Positions 49,749 to 59,369 are shown, numbered from the stretch's first letter. The stretch: DNA of 64,000 bases from Methanolapillus ohkumae (GCF_032594355.1 NZ_CP131061.1:1798001-1862000), one strand, 5' to 3'. Notes: generated by a model not told the origin, from the letters alone. Numbers and translations are program-made.

Positions 49749-51161
49749 ATGAACCCGTTCTTGAAATTATTACCTGAAATGATGACCTGGCCTTTTGGAA
49801 ACAAAAAGGATGAGGACCCGAAAACCCCTGCCTCTTCCACCGATGATGAAATTTTTTACCAGCGCGCTGTCCAAACCGCTATTTGGTCTCTGCCGGTCGT
49901 GAATTCCATTTCCACTTACCAAAGCCTCAACAGCCTCGGCGCCAAATACAACGACGTGATTTATTTTTCAAAACCGATGGACTCCCGCCATCTGTTTTTA
50001 ACACCCAACAACCAAACCCCATACACTCTTTCCTTTATTGATTTGAGATACGGTCCGATTGTTGTGGAAATTCCCCCGGCGAATGATAAAGTGTCTCTTT
50101 TCGGAAGTTTTAACGATACCTGGTCCCAGCCCATCGAAGATTTCGGACCGGCCGGCGCCGACCAAGGCAATGGCGGAAAATATCTCTTACTGCCTCCCGA
50201 TTTTTCCGGAAAAATTTGCGAAGGCGGATACATTATCCGTCAATCCAACACCTACTTTGTCACACTTGGCGGCCGTCCTATCATCAGCAAAATGGGAACG
50301 GCCGAAGATGTCGTCGCCGTCAGCAAAAAAGTTAAAATTTATCCGGTATCACAATCCGGAAAGCCCGCGCCAAACACCTACATTGACGCCTATCCGAAAT
50401 CCTGGAATGCTTTGACAGATTACGATTTATCCTACTTTAAAAAATTGTCCGACTTCGTCAACCTGGAATTTTTGCAAGAAAGAGATGCTGCAATGATTGG
50501 AATGCTGGCAGCCATCGGAATTGAAAAAGGAAAAAAATTCAGTCCGGATCCCAAACAAATCCAACTCTTTGAAAAAGCAATTCATACCGCCTATGCTTTC
50601 ATGAACAACTACTTCATCACCCTCGGAAAAGGATATGAAAAATATTGGGCGGACCGGCAATGGGGTTTTGTTCATTTCACCGAAAAAGAAAATTTTACCT
50701 TCGTGGTGGATAACAAAATGCTCCTGGACGAACGCTCCGGAGGCTTTACTTTTTGGGCCGTCTCCATTCCGAAAAAATTGGGAGCGACTTCATACATGCT
50801 CGGCCTCCGAGACAAAGATGGAAAAGTTTTCGACCCGAAAAAAACATACCGGCTGACCGTCCCTGCGGACGTTCCCGTCCGCGATTTTTGGTCGGTTGTT
50901 GTCTACAGCATGAAAACAAAATCTTTTGTCCCAAATCCCTTAGAACGCGTCGGGTTGTCCTCTTATGACAAATCCAAACTCGCGGTCAACCCGGACAAAA
51001 CCATTGACATTTATATGAGTGCAAAGGCCCCCGAAGGCAAAGAATCCAACTGGATTCCAACCAAGGGAGAAGATTTCTTTTTAATATTCCGGCTCTATGG
51101 GCCCGAAAAACCATTCTTTGACAAAACCTGGAAATTAGCCGATGTTGAAGAAATGAAATAA
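49749..51161 (+). CDS. DUF1254/DUF1214 domain protein
   Basis: About 470 residues from ATG 49749 (AAGGAG 8 bases upstream; ATG 49743 is too close). DUF1254 occupies the N-terminal half (FYQRAVQTAIWSLPVVNS, LTPNNQTPYTLSFIDLRYGP) and DUF1214 the C-terminal part (TYRLTVPADVPVRDFWSVVV). No signal peptide is visible. The family is mostly bacterial and has no assigned activity. It is followed after 46 bases by a beta-propeller gene, a pairing that suggests one operon. Lateral acquisition is plausible. Confidence 0.88.
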   Translation: MNPFLKLLPEMMTWPFGNKKDEDPKTPASSTDDEIFYQRAVQTAIWSLPVVNSISTYQSLNSLGAKYNDVIYFSKPMDSRHLFLTPNNQTPYTLSFIDLRYGPIVVEIPPANDKVSLFGSFNDTWSQPIEDFGPAGADQGNGGKYLLLPPDFSGKICEGGYIIRQSNTYFVTLGGRPIISKMGTAEDVVAVSKKVKIYPVSQSGKPAPNTYIDAYPKSWNALTDYDLSYFKKLSDFVNLEFLQERDAAMIGMLAAIGIEKGKKFSPDPKQIQLFEKAIHTAYAFMNNYFITLGKGYEKYWADRQWGFVHFTEKENFTFVVDNKMLLDERSGGFTFWAVSIPKKLGATSYMLGLRDKDGKVFDPKKTYRLTVPADVPVRDFWSVVVYSMKTKSFVPNPLERVGLSSYDKSKLAVNPDKTIDIYMSAKAPEGKESNWIPTKGEDFFLIFRLYGPEKPFFDKTWKLADVEEMK

Positions 51162-51207
51162 AACCCGAATCCTTTTTTGGATAATATAAAATTTGTGAGG
51201 AAATATC

Positions 51208-52899
51208 ATGAAACAGAAAAAATTCTCTATGCTGCCTACCGCATCTGTTCTTTTAGTCAGCGGCGGAAATACCCAAAAAGAAAGTAAAACCGAAATCACC
51301 CATAACCAAACTTCCAATAAACAAGCTCCCAATAACCAAACTTCCAATAAACAAGCTCCCAATAAACAAGCTCCTAATCTTTTCTTGGCCGGAGAAAAAT
51401 ATGCGATGACGCACTTTGACCCCGGTCAAAGCGACGCATTCGCGCACAATGTCCCCCGCGGCACTTTTAAAATTGATTTGCGAAAATTTCCGCGCATTGC
51501 CGGCGGACCGGTCAATTTTATGCAAATGATCTCCACCGACCCGAAATATATGTGGTCGACCTCAACCGGCGGCATTTCCTATGTGGACGTATCCAATGAC
51601 GGATGGAAACCGGTCGCTCAAATCAACACCCCCAATTTAAAAGTTATTCCTCCGGAAGTTTTGGATAAAGGACTCGGCCAAGAAATCCGAAATATTAAGC
51701 AAGCGGAAAATATTGTTTTAAAAGATTGGGGCGTTAACTGGTCCCGTTTGGCCAACAATGTTTACATGTTTGTGGACAAGACCAACGTTTTGTATGCGAA
51801 CGCTCAGCCATCGCATGTTCATGCGTACGGGCTCAAAGATCCGAAAAATCCGGCTGCCGGAATCCAAATCTTACGAACGCTCGACTTTTCGGAAACATTA
51901 AAAAAGGTTGCTAAAGGCGTGAACAATCCGTCTTTGCAAAAATATGGCGCGCCGATTATCGGGCTTTCGATGACTTATGACGGTCAAATCATTATCTTAT
52001 CGCCGTTTTCAGTGTCCATCATTGACCGAGAATTTAAAAATAAGCCGCAAACCATCGAATTACCCAAAGACGAATTTGTTTCCAATTCCGTCTGTGTGGA
52101 TGAAAAAAACGCCATTTATGTTGCCAGCGATAAGATGATGCGCAAAATTGTCTGGACCGGCAAAAAATTGTCGGTCGATGAAGCCGATGGCGCCTGGGCG
52201 TCGCCTTATGATTTTGGGGAAGAACCGCCCAGCGTCAAATTCGGAACCGGAACCGGTTCAACCCCGACACTCATGGGTTTTGGGGACGATCCCGACAAAT
52301 TGGTGGTCATTACGGATGGTGCCAACCGCATGAACTTGGTTGCTTTTTGGCGGGATGAAATTCCGGCCGATTTTAAACAGCAGCCAAAAACAAAATCCCG
52401 CCGTATCGCCGGACAAATCGGAATCACATGCGGACTTGTGCCTTTGCCGAAATTCATTCAAAGCGAACAATCCGTTGTGGTTGACGGCTACGGCGCGTTT
52501 GTGGTCAACAATATCCGAGACGAAGGACACGAAGACAAACTGGTTGACGTCTTAGCCGGAGGTCCTGTGTTCACGCCGCCGATCGGAGTTGAGCGCTGCG
52601 AATGGGATCCGAAAACACACAGCTGGAAATCGGTGTGGACGCGGGACGATGTGGTTGGAACCAGCATGGTTCCGTCCATGAGCATCCCCTCAAAAATCGT
52701 ATTGGTAAACGGCTATACGCTTGGAGATGGATGGGAATTGACCGGAATGGATTGGAATACCGGAGAAACAGTCACACGAATCATTTTCGGACAAGACAAT
52801 CTTGGAAACGGCGCTTACGCGCTCATTCAATTCCTTCCCAACGGCGATCTTCTATTTAACAGCATCGGCGGACCCGTTCGTGTCTCGTTCAAAAAATAA
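51208..52899 (+). CDS. Predicted beta-propeller protein, partner of the DUF1254 gene
   Basis: 563 residues. The N-terminus has a weak hydrophobic stretch (MLPTASVLLVSGG) and a low-complexity insert repeating NQTSNKQAP. The remainder has repeated beta-blade sequence (IIGLSMTYDGQIIILSPF, SNSVCVDEKNAIYVASDKMM, TLMGFGDDPDKLVVITDG) like PQQ/NHL-type propellers. It starts after GAGG and lies 46 bases behind the DUF1254 gene. Function unknown; substrate oxidation or binding would be speculation. Confidence 0.75.
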   Translation: MKQKKFSMLPTASVLLVSGGNTQKESKTEITHNQTSNKQAPNNQTSNKQAPNKQAPNLFLAGEKYAMTHFDPGQSDAFAHNVPRGTFKIDLRKFPRIAGGPVNFMQMISTDPKYMWSTSTGGISYVDVSNDGWKPVAQINTPNLKVIPPEVLDKGLGQEIRNIKQAENIVLKDWGVNWSRLANNVYMFVDKTNVLYANAQPSHVHAYGLKDPKNPAAGIQILRTLDFSETLKKVAKGVNNPSLQKYGAPIIGLSMTYDGQIIILSPFSVSIIDREFKNKPQTIELPKDEFVSNSVCVDEKNAIYVASDKMMRKIVWTGKKLSVDEADGAWASPYDFGEEPPSVKFGTGTGSTPTLMGFGDDPDKLVVITDGANRMNLVAFWRDEIPADFKQQPKTKSRRIAGQIGITCGLVPLPKFIQSEQSVVVDGYGAFVVNNIRDEGHEDKLVDVLAGGPVFTPPIGVERCEWDPKTHSWKSVWTRDDVVGTSMVPSMSIPSKIVLVNGYTLGDGWELTGMDWNTGETVTRIIFGQDNLGNGAYALIQFLPNGDLLFNSIGGPVRVSFKK

Positions 52900-52928
52900 A
52901 TAAATAAATAAATAAATAAACTTGCATA

Positions 52929-52955
52929 CACCGAACCGGTTTTACCGGCCGGTGT
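52929..52955 (+). terminator. Hairpin terminator after the beta-propeller gene
   Basis: CACCG-ACCGG / CCGG-CGGTG arms around TTTTA followed by TTTTC, 30 bases after the stop. A run of AAAT units precedes it. Confidence 0.65.
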
Positions 52956-52974
52956 TTTCATTTTTAAGATCTTT

Positions 52975-53072
52975 TTTTGATGTTTTTTATTTTGCTTTTT
53001 TTGTTGTTATTTCTTTTGTTGTTATTTTTTTTGTTGTTATTTCTTTTATTGTTATTTTTTTGTTGTATTTTT
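52975..53072 (+). repeat. T-rich repeats, unit near TTGTTGTTATTTCTT
   Basis: Several imperfect copies in the gap 52900-53233. No other feature seen there. Confidence 0.6.
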
Positions 53073-53233
53073 TTATTTCTCTTAAATTTTTTCATTATTT
53101 CTTCGTCATTGCTTGTTTATTTTATTTTCAGCATTCGACAATGTCCATAAAAAGCGAAAATTGATTAAGTTATAAAATCGTTGTTCATTTGATTGTTAAA
53201 TTATTGTGCTCAACAGCAAGAGAGGGATGTGTT

Positions 53234-53962
53234 GTGGATAAAATCGAATTGGAAAATGAGTTAAATATGTCCGGAAAAACCGTTTCCGTTATTTTGACAA
53301 ACGAATGCCACCCGGAATACGGAAACCCAATGCCGGGTTGCGTTTTAAATTCCATAAACGATGTTTTTTTGGGGAAAACAATTATTTTTTCCGACGAAAC
53401 AAAAGGTTGCCCGGGTTTTAAAACGGGATTTGGATTTCGTGACGGAATTCCGGACATCAAAGGTGGATTTGGCTATTTCCTGACTTGCGGCCGGGGAGAA
53501 GGATATCCGCCGGGTGAACGTATAAAATCATCTATTGATGTTGCGGAAAAACTGCTTCAGGAACAGCCACAAAACGTATTGGCCGGCCATAAATACATTG
53601 TCTTAAAACCGTACGAACCAAAAGATGACGCTGCAATCGTTTTGTTTTTGGTCAATCCGGACCAGTTGTCTGCGCTTGTCCATTTGTTCAACTACAGAAA
53701 ACCGGATTACGACAACGTAATCGCACCAATGACATCCGGATGCGCCTCCGTATTTCGAATTCCACTCGGCGAAGCTCAAAAAGAAAAACCGCGCGCAGTA
53801 ATTGGAAACATTGATGTTTTTTCAAGACCGCATTTTCCCAAAGACACATTTTTTTTTGCGGTGCCGGCAAATTCTTTTAAAGAAATGCTTTTCGATGCCG
53901 ATGAAAGTTTTTTAATTTCTCCCATTTGGAATAAAGTGCGGGAAAGAGTGCATCACAAGTAA
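53234..53962 (+). CDS. DUF169 family protein
   Basis: About 242 residues from GTG 53234, preceded by AGAGGGA; an upstream TTG at 53189 is in frame. Conserved DUF169 features: a Cys-rich N-terminal half (DETKGCPGFKTGFG, YFLTCGRGEGYPPGERIKSS), then VLKPYEP, FLVNPDQLSALVHL and the GCASVFRIPL segment. DUF169 proteins are common in methanogens and anaerobes and have no established function; the conserved cysteines suggest a cofactor or metal site. Stand-alone gene. Confidence 0.85.
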   Translation: MDKIELENELNMSGKTVSVILTNECHPEYGNPMPGCVLNSINDVFLGKTIIFSDETKGCPGFKTGFGFRDGIPDIKGGFGYFLTCGRGEGYPPGERIKSSIDVAEKLLQEQPQNVLAGHKYIVLKPYEPKDDAAIVLFLVNPDQLSALVHLFNYRKPDYDNVIAPMTSGCASVFRIPLGEAQKEKPRAVIGNIDVFSRPHFPKDTFFFAVPANSFKEMLFDADESFLISPIWNKVRERVHHK

Positions 53963-54050
53963 AAACACTCATGAAATAAGAAAAACAAGTATGAAATAAA
54001 GAGAAAAGGATTGTGATTAAAAAAGAGGGATTGAAAGAATTTGAAAAAAA

Positions 54051-55109
54051 TTATTTCATTATTTTTCCAATCGCTGTGAACCGCTGGTTGTCTTCAAGGC
54101 CGGCAAATAAGAACTGGTCGCCTTTACCGTACGCCACTTTTTTGGAACTGGTCACGTGCAAAATGCAAGATTCTCCCGCACCGATTTTTTCTTTTTCCAC
54201 ACCGCCTGCAATAATTTTTTTGACACGCACCGGCTCGGACTGCAATCCCACAAACATGTGGATGACATCTTCTAATTCAATGCCGGCTTTTGCGAATTTG
54301 GATAATTGGCATTCAATTTCAAATTCGGTCGCAACAATTTCTTCATTGGATAGCAAATACCCGCGGTCAAGTTCCCGTTCCAAAAGACCTTTGAGGGCAA
54401 GACCAACCCGCGCGCCTGTTTTTGCTTCTTTGACATCAATGTCATGTGTTTGAATGGAACGAATGTCCACTTTTTTGTCCGGCGGGAAAAGCCCAATTTT
54501 GTCGTGCGTGTGAATCGTTCCTTGAAGAACTTTCCCCAAAACAACGATTCCGATTCCGGTAACATTGAAAAAATGATCGATAACAACGCGTGGCGGAAGA
54601 TTGTCTTTTAATTTTTGTTCCGGTTCAATTTGGTCGGCGATGTTGTGAATTTTATTTTTGAGTTCTTCTAATCCTTCAAATGGATTTGCGGCGTCTTTGT
54701 TGGTGTTGAGCGCCAAAATTTCCCAATTTTCAAGAACCGTTCCGACGGTCATTTTTTTAAGCTTTTGAGAAAATGCTTCAATTTCCATCGGATAGCTGGT
54801 ATCCGCTTTGGTAATCACGATAACGCCGTGTTTCATCCCCAGCAAATCCAGCGCAATGACACATTCTCCCATATGTGGTGTCACGCCGCCCGGTGTCACA
54901 CACAAAAGAGCCATATCCGCCAAATTCAGCGCGGACATAATGGATTTGATGGATTTTGGATAGGATTTGGCATCCACGTAAACATATTTTCGTTCGTGGC
55001 GATCGTCGTCATAAAGCGTGATGTCAGAGTCCGTTCCCTTTTTCCCGAGTTTGGATGCGAGCGACGTGCGTCCGGATTTTTCATCGCCGATAATTGCAAT
55101 ATTGGTCAT
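54051..55109 (-). CDS. SelB/EF-Tu-like protein with degenerate GTPase domain
   Basis: 352 residues: a G-like domain (1-~180) and EF-Tu domain 2 and 3-like parts (FFNVTGIGIVVLGKVLQGTI, GARVGLALKG, then SCILHVTSS). The P-loop reads GDEKSGRTS, with Arg in place of the usual Lys. The DxxG switch II motif is absent (VDAKSYPKS) and the catalytic His is missing; the NKxD motif is TKAD. It resembles archaeal SelB/EF-1-alpha-type paralogues found in methanogens. It may bind a tRNA or another factor without normal GTP turnover. A pyrrolysine link is only a hypothesis. Confidence 0.8.
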   Translation of the reverse strand: MTNIAIIGDEKSGRTSLASKLGKKGTDSDITLYDDDRHERKYVYVDAKSYPKSIKSIMSALNLADMALLCVTPGGVTPHMGECVIALDLLGMKHGVIVITKADTSYPMEIEAFSQKLKKMTVGTVLENWEILALNTNKDAANPFEGLEELKNKIHNIADQIEPEQKLKDNLPPRVVIDHFFNVTGIGIVVLGKVLQGTIHTHDKIGLFPPDKKVDIRSIQTHDIDVKEAKTGARVGLALKGLLERELDRGYLLSNEEIVATEFEIECQLSKFAKAGIELEDVIHMFVGLQSEPVRVKKIIAGGVEKEKIGAGESCILHVTSSKKVAYGKGDQFLFAGLEDNQRFTAIGKIMK

Positions 55110-55489
55110 AAAATCATCATCCTGAATTGTTATTTAGATTAAATAAAGTCTTGAATCGCTGAATTAAATCGGTTTTCAGATATATGAATTTGTTCAACAA
55201 AATGAAATGAAAATGAAAAATAATGAATAAATTGATGAATAAATTGATGAAAGTTTTTTAAATAAATAAAAATAAATAGAAGATTATAAATTATTTATTA
55301 ATAAATATATAATTAATTAATATAATTGAATAGATATTAATATAACAACAAAATTAAAAAAAGCATTGGGAAGAAATGAGGTTGAAGAAAACCATGATTT
55401 AAAAAGTAAATAAATTTTTATGGTTTTGTTTTGTTAATTGATTCGTTCTTAATAGAACATTATTATTTCATTGAGAAAAGGGAAATAGT
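55110..55489. other. AT-rich divergent gap
   Basis: Between the SelB-like gene and the GLUG gene. Very A/T-rich with many TATAATT-like strings; promoters of both genes must lie here but cannot be placed. No gene seen. Confidence 0.5.
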
Positions 55490-56959
55490 ATGAGTCATAC
55501 ACAAAAACAATCAACCCCCAAAAAACAACCGATATTTCATTTTTTAATTACTTCCGTTCTTCTTTTGAGTTTTTTATTGGCTGTTGCCGGCATTGCGACC
55601 GCCACCGGCAGTTGGAGTGATGAAACTAATCGGGATACGGCGTGGGCGGATGGAGCAATTTCCACTCCGTTCCAACTTGCTCAATTTGCGTATCTGGTTA
55701 ACAATAATGCTTATTCCGGATCCGGAAACGTCTATTTGGAAGACAATATTGATTTGAATGGTCATGAATGGGTTCCCATCGGAATTATCATGCAGGATTC
55801 AACGATGTTTTTCTACGACGGTATTTTTGACGGAAACGGATTTACGGTCAGTAACATGTCCATCACGGATTTCCCAACCGAAGATCCATCGAATATTTTT
55901 GTATTTGGTTTATTCGGCTACAGCGAAGCGGAAATTAAAAATCTGATTGTCTCCGGATCCATTGAGTTTAATGGCGGTTCCATGAACAATATGATTGGCG
56001 GAATCATCGGTGATTCCGCCGGAAGCATAACAAACTGTACCAGCAATGTTAATATTTTGGTCAACTCCATCAGTTTCACCGGAGGATGGATTGGCGGAAT
56101 TGCCGGCATCAACGAAAACGAGATCACCTGGTGTACAAATAACGGAGACCTTGATATTGATGCAGGAAGTACGGTCGGTGTTGCCGGAATTTGTGGAGCA
56201 AATGTCGGCCGCGTTGACCGCTGTGTCAATAATGGTAATTTGACCAGTCCGACCCAATGGTATATTGGAGGAATTGTTGAAGAAATGTGGAGTGAGTTTG
56301 GAATTGTCCCTTCCGTTACAAATTGTTACAATACCGGAAAAATCGGTCCCGTTGATGTCATCGCCGGCAGTGGTATTGCCGGCATGATTTTTGAAGGCAA
56401 TATTGAAAACTGTTATAGTGTCGGAGAATCCGCCGGACAAAATAATGGCGGACTCGTCGGAAATCTGACATTGGACGGAACCGTAACAAACTGTTACTTC
56501 TTGGATTCCTCCAGCGATTACGGAGTTGTTTTAATTGTCAATGACAAAACTTCGGAAAATCCCACTCAGGATCAGGGAATCAAAAAAACAGACGCACAAA
56601 TGAGGTCATCCGGATTTGTATCTGAACTCAATGGCGCAGACCGTGCGTTTATATTTAATTCGGAAGGCTATCCGGTATTAAACAGAGATTCAAATGACTC
56701 GGAACAAAATCCAGGTGGCAGCGGCGGAATCGGACAGGCAACCATTCGGGAAAAAGAACCGGTTTTACCAACCGACCCCGAACCGGAAAACAACACAACA
56801 AATAGCAGCAGCCAAAACAATTCATCTGTGCCGCCTGTTGAGGAAGAAGATGAAAATAAAAAACCGAATTGGATTTTTTGGATTTTGTTGCTGATTTTCA
56901 TAATTCTGTTGATTGTCGCCGGCCGGTATGCGTACAAAAAATATAATCAAAAAACGTAA
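55490..56959 (+). CDS. GLUG-repeat surface protein with C-terminal membrane anchor
   Basis: 489 residues. Signal segment (FLITSVLLLSFLLAVAGIAT), then AFAYLVNNNAYSG-like first repeat, DGNGFTVSNM and successive GLUG-type units (GGIIGDSAGSITNC, GGLVGNLTLDGTVTNCYF). The stalk (after ~410) is Pro/Asn/Glu-rich and is followed by one helix (IFWILLLIFIILLIVAGRYA) and a Lys tail. Unlike the two GLUG proteins at 35-39 kb it has no PGF-CTERM signal, so it is anchored by its own helix. Likely adhesion or envelope role. Confidence 0.88.
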   Translation: MSHTQKQSTPKKQPIFHFLITSVLLLSFLLAVAGIATATGSWSDETNRDTAWADGAISTPFQLAQFAYLVNNNAYSGSGNVYLEDNIDLNGHEWVPIGIIMQDSTMFFYDGIFDGNGFTVSNMSITDFPTEDPSNIFVFGLFGYSEAEIKNLIVSGSIEFNGGSMNNMIGGIIGDSAGSITNCTSNVNILVNSISFTGGWIGGIAGINENEITWCTNNGDLDIDAGSTVGVAGICGANVGRVDRCVNNGNLTSPTQWYIGGIVEEMWSEFGIVPSVTNCYNTGKIGPVDVIAGSGIAGMIFEGNIENCYSVGESAGQNNGGLVGNLTLDGTVTNCYFLDSSSDYGVVLIVNDKTSENPTQDQGIKKTDAQMRSSGFVSELNGADRAFIFNSEGYPVLNRDSNDSEQNPGGSGGIGQATIREKEPVLPTDPEPENNTTNSSSQNNSSVPPVEEEDENKKPNWIFWILLLIFIILLIVAGRYAYKKYNQKT

Positions 56960-57044
56960 GTGGTCAGCAAATAATAAACAAAAAAGATCAGCAAATAATA
57001 AACAAAAAAGATCAACAAGATACGATTAAATCGAACAAAAACAA

Positions 57045-57088
57045 TGCGGTAAAGAAATTTTCTTAAAATTTTAAAATCTCTTTGCCGC
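57045..57088. terminator. Bidirectional hairpin between convergent genes
   Basis: GCGGTAAAGAAATTTT pairs with AAAATCTCTTTGCCGC with a few mismatches, flanked by A/T runs. It lies between the GLUG gene and the GNAT gene stops. Confidence 0.6.
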
Positions 57089-57089
57089 T

Positions 57090-57737
57090 TTATTTGAACA
57101 TTTTTCTCATAATAATTCCGGTACCGGATTTTTTTTGCCGCCCGCTGCTTTTTTCAATCATTTGCGGTTCTGCATTCGCATCCGCTTTCGATTTCATCTC
57201 CGCCCCGGTTTTCAAATTTACTTCCGTTCCGGTTTTTAAATTTAAATTCGGAAAAAAACCGTCGATTTTGCCGATTTCAACAAATCCTTCCTTCTGATAC
57301 ATATTGTACGCATTTTCCCAGTCGCTGTTGACGATTAAGATGGAACTGAAAATATCATATTCAAATTGGAGCGCCTCCAATAATTTCAAAAAAAGTTTCT
57401 TGCCGATTTTTTCGCCGCGAACATCGGGATAAACCGCAACAGATGAAATGTAAATTTCATTTCCATCCGGTTTGTGCGTGTCTCGAATGGAGTGGTTGAT
57501 GCTGAAATTGGAATACGGAATATCCGGCGAATAATTCCAAAGCTCGGATGAAATGTAGCCGACGACCCGCCCATTCATTTCAGCGAGCAAAAACCCATCG
57601 GAGAAGACGGAAATACGAGCCAAAAATACATCCTACGACTCGATTATTTCCGGATGAAAGGAATACTTTTCAATATCCATAACGGCATTAATGTCATCCA
57701 GACAGGCTTTTCGAATAATTACAGAACTGTTTTTCAT
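57090..57737 (-). CDS. GNAT-family N-acetyltransferase with in-frame amber codon (probable pyrrolysine protein)
   Basis: From ATG 57737 the frame reads MKNSSVIIRKACLDDINAVM, then DIEKYSFHPEIIES, a TAG at codon 35 (57633-57635), then DVFLARISVFSDGFLLAEMN and on to a TAA. The part before TAG is the normal start of a GNAT fold (beta1-alpha1) and the part after it continues without loss, so TAG is read through. With tRNA-Pyl and PylS in the same window, residue 35 is probably pyrrolysine. The acetyl-CoA loop is VRGEKIG after YISSVAVYP. Total 215 residues with a Lys-rich C-terminal tail. Without readthrough only 34 residues, or a 5'-truncated form from TTG 57623, would be made. Substrate unknown. 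Confidence 0.85.
57633..57635 (-). other. Amber codon at position 35 of the GNAT gene
   Basis: TAG flanked by GAGTCG and GATGTATTT. It falls in the loop or helix between beta1-alpha1 and beta2, where the family has varied polar residues, often after Glu-Ser. Confidence 0.85.
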
Positions 57738-57824
57738 AAAATATTAACCATCCCTTCTGAATCAATCGTTCTTGGGTTTTATTTTGGGTTTTATTTTTAT
57801 TTTGGGTTTTTCGGGCTTTATTTT

Positions 57825-59327
57825 TCAGCCTTTTATGACACCAATCGGAATCAGACGCGCGACTTTACAAGCGATTCCAAGCTGATCCACGACATCCACC
57901 ACTTCGTCGCTGGGCTTGTAAACGCTGGGCGCCTCTTCGGCAATCACCGAAGGTTTGTCGGCCCGAACCGTAATTCCCTGACGTTCCAACTCTTTTTGAA
58001 TTTCTTCGCCGCTCATGTTGTGTTTCGCTTGTCCGCGTCCCATCACGCGTCCGGCACCATGGCAAGCGCTTCCAAAAGACAATTCCATGGACTTGGGGCC
58101 ACCTTTTAAAACAAAAGAAGGCGTCCCCATGCTTCCCGGAATGAGGACCGGCTGGCCGATATCGCGATAATGGAACGGAACTTCGGCATGTCCGGCCGGA
58201 AACGCCCGGGTGGCGCCTTTTCGGTGAACATAAACATCTTTCTTTTTGCCGTCAACGACGTGCGTTTCATATTTCGCGACATTGTGCGCCACATCATACA
58301 AAAGCTTCATGCCAAGCTCATCGACATCTTTTCCGTAAAAGTTTTCAAAAACCTCACGCGTCCAATGCATGATCACTTGACGGTTCGCCCATGCGTAATT
58401 CGCGCCGCAAATCATCGCTTCAAAATAATCCTGCGCTTCCTTAGACTGCGCCGGCGCACATGCCAACTGCTTGTCCGGAATCGAAATTTTATATTTTTTG
58501 ACTGCTTCATTCAGATTCTGCAAATGGTCGGTACAAATTTGGTGGCCGGCACCGCGGGAACCGCAATGAATCATGACGTTGACCTGGCCTTCATAAAGAC
58601 CATAAGCTGCCGCCGCCACCGGATCGTAAATTTTGTCCACATACTGGATTTCCAAAAAGTGATTTCCACTGCCAAGCGTCCCGAATTGCGGACGTCCGCG
58701 CTGACGCGCTTTGGTTCCGACTTTGTCCGGACTGCCGCCGGTCATAAATCCGCCGGATTCGCAATTTTTCGTATCATCCTCGATTCCGTAACCGGATTCC
58801 ACGGCCCATTCCGAGCCATGCAAAAACGCGTCCGTTAATTGAACATCATTCACCCTGAATTGTCCTTTGGAGCCGACCCCGGATGGAATTTTATGAAACA
58901 GGTTTTCCGTCAGCGTCTTGATGTGCGGTACCACTTCTTCCCGAGATAAACTTGTTTTCATCAGGCGGACGCCGCAATTAATATCAAATCCGACGCCTCC
59001 GGGACTGATGATGCCTTCTTCCGGATCAAACGCCGCAACGCCGCCGATGGTAAAACCGTATCCCAAATGAACATCGGGCATCGCCATTGAGTAATCCAAA
59101 ATTCCGGGAAGCATGGAAACATTTGCGATTTGATCGATGGTTGCCAAGTCAATGCTGGACAATAATTTTTCCGACAAAAAAATGCGGCCGGGAACACGCA
59201 TTCCGGGAAGGCGGGACGCTGGAATGTCCCATGTGTTGTCATTGACCCGGGTGAGTACATTTAAAACGTCTTGAGGAGCAAAATCCGAATCATCTGCCGG
59301 ATCTCCTTTTTCCTGATTTTGTGTCAT
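57825..59327 (-). CDS. rtcB: RNA-splicing ligase RtcB
   Basis: 500 residues, full length. Motifs: MPDVHLGYGFTIGGVAAF, GVGFDINCGVRL (Mn-binding Cys), GSGNHFLEIQ, MIHCGSRGAGHQ, and HRKGATRAFPAGH, where the His that forms the GMP intermediate is expected. It joins 2',3'-cyclic phosphate and 5'-OH ends after tRNA intron removal, with Mn2+ and GTP. Its cofactor archease is encoded 2.4 kb further on the same strand, separated by a CoA-transferase on the opposite strand. Confidence 0.97.
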   Translation of the reverse strand: MTQNQEKGDPADDSDFAPQDVLNVLTRVNDNTWDIPASRLPGMRVPGRIFLSEKLLSSIDLATIDQIANVSMLPGILDYSMAMPDVHLGYGFTIGGVAAFDPEEGIISPGGVGFDINCGVRLMKTSLSREEVVPHIKTLTENLFHKIPSGVGSKGQFRVNDVQLTDAFLHGSEWAVESGYGIEDDTKNCESGGFMTGGSPDKVGTKARQRGRPQFGTLGSGNHFLEIQYVDKIYDPVAAAAYGLYEGQVNVMIHCGSRGAGHQICTDHLQNLNEAVKKYKISIPDKQLACAPAQSKEAQDYFEAMICGANYAWANRQVIMHWTREVFENFYGKDVDELGMKLLYDVAHNVAKYETHVVDGKKKDVYVHRKGATRAFPAGHAEVPFHYRDIGQPVLIPGSMGTPSFVLKGGPKSMELSFGSACHGAGRVMGRGQAKHNMSGEEIQKELERQGITVRADKPSVIAEEAPSVYKPSDEVVDVVDQLGIACKVARLIPIGVIKG

Positions 59328-59369
59328 AATTTTTTCAAACCGTTGAATAGAATAAATCTTTTTGAAAAT

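Noticed and set aside
54051..55109. Selenocysteine-specific elongation factor SelB proper
   Set aside because: GTPase motifs are degraded and no selenocysteine genes or SECIS signals are seen, so it is called only SelB/EF-Tu-like.
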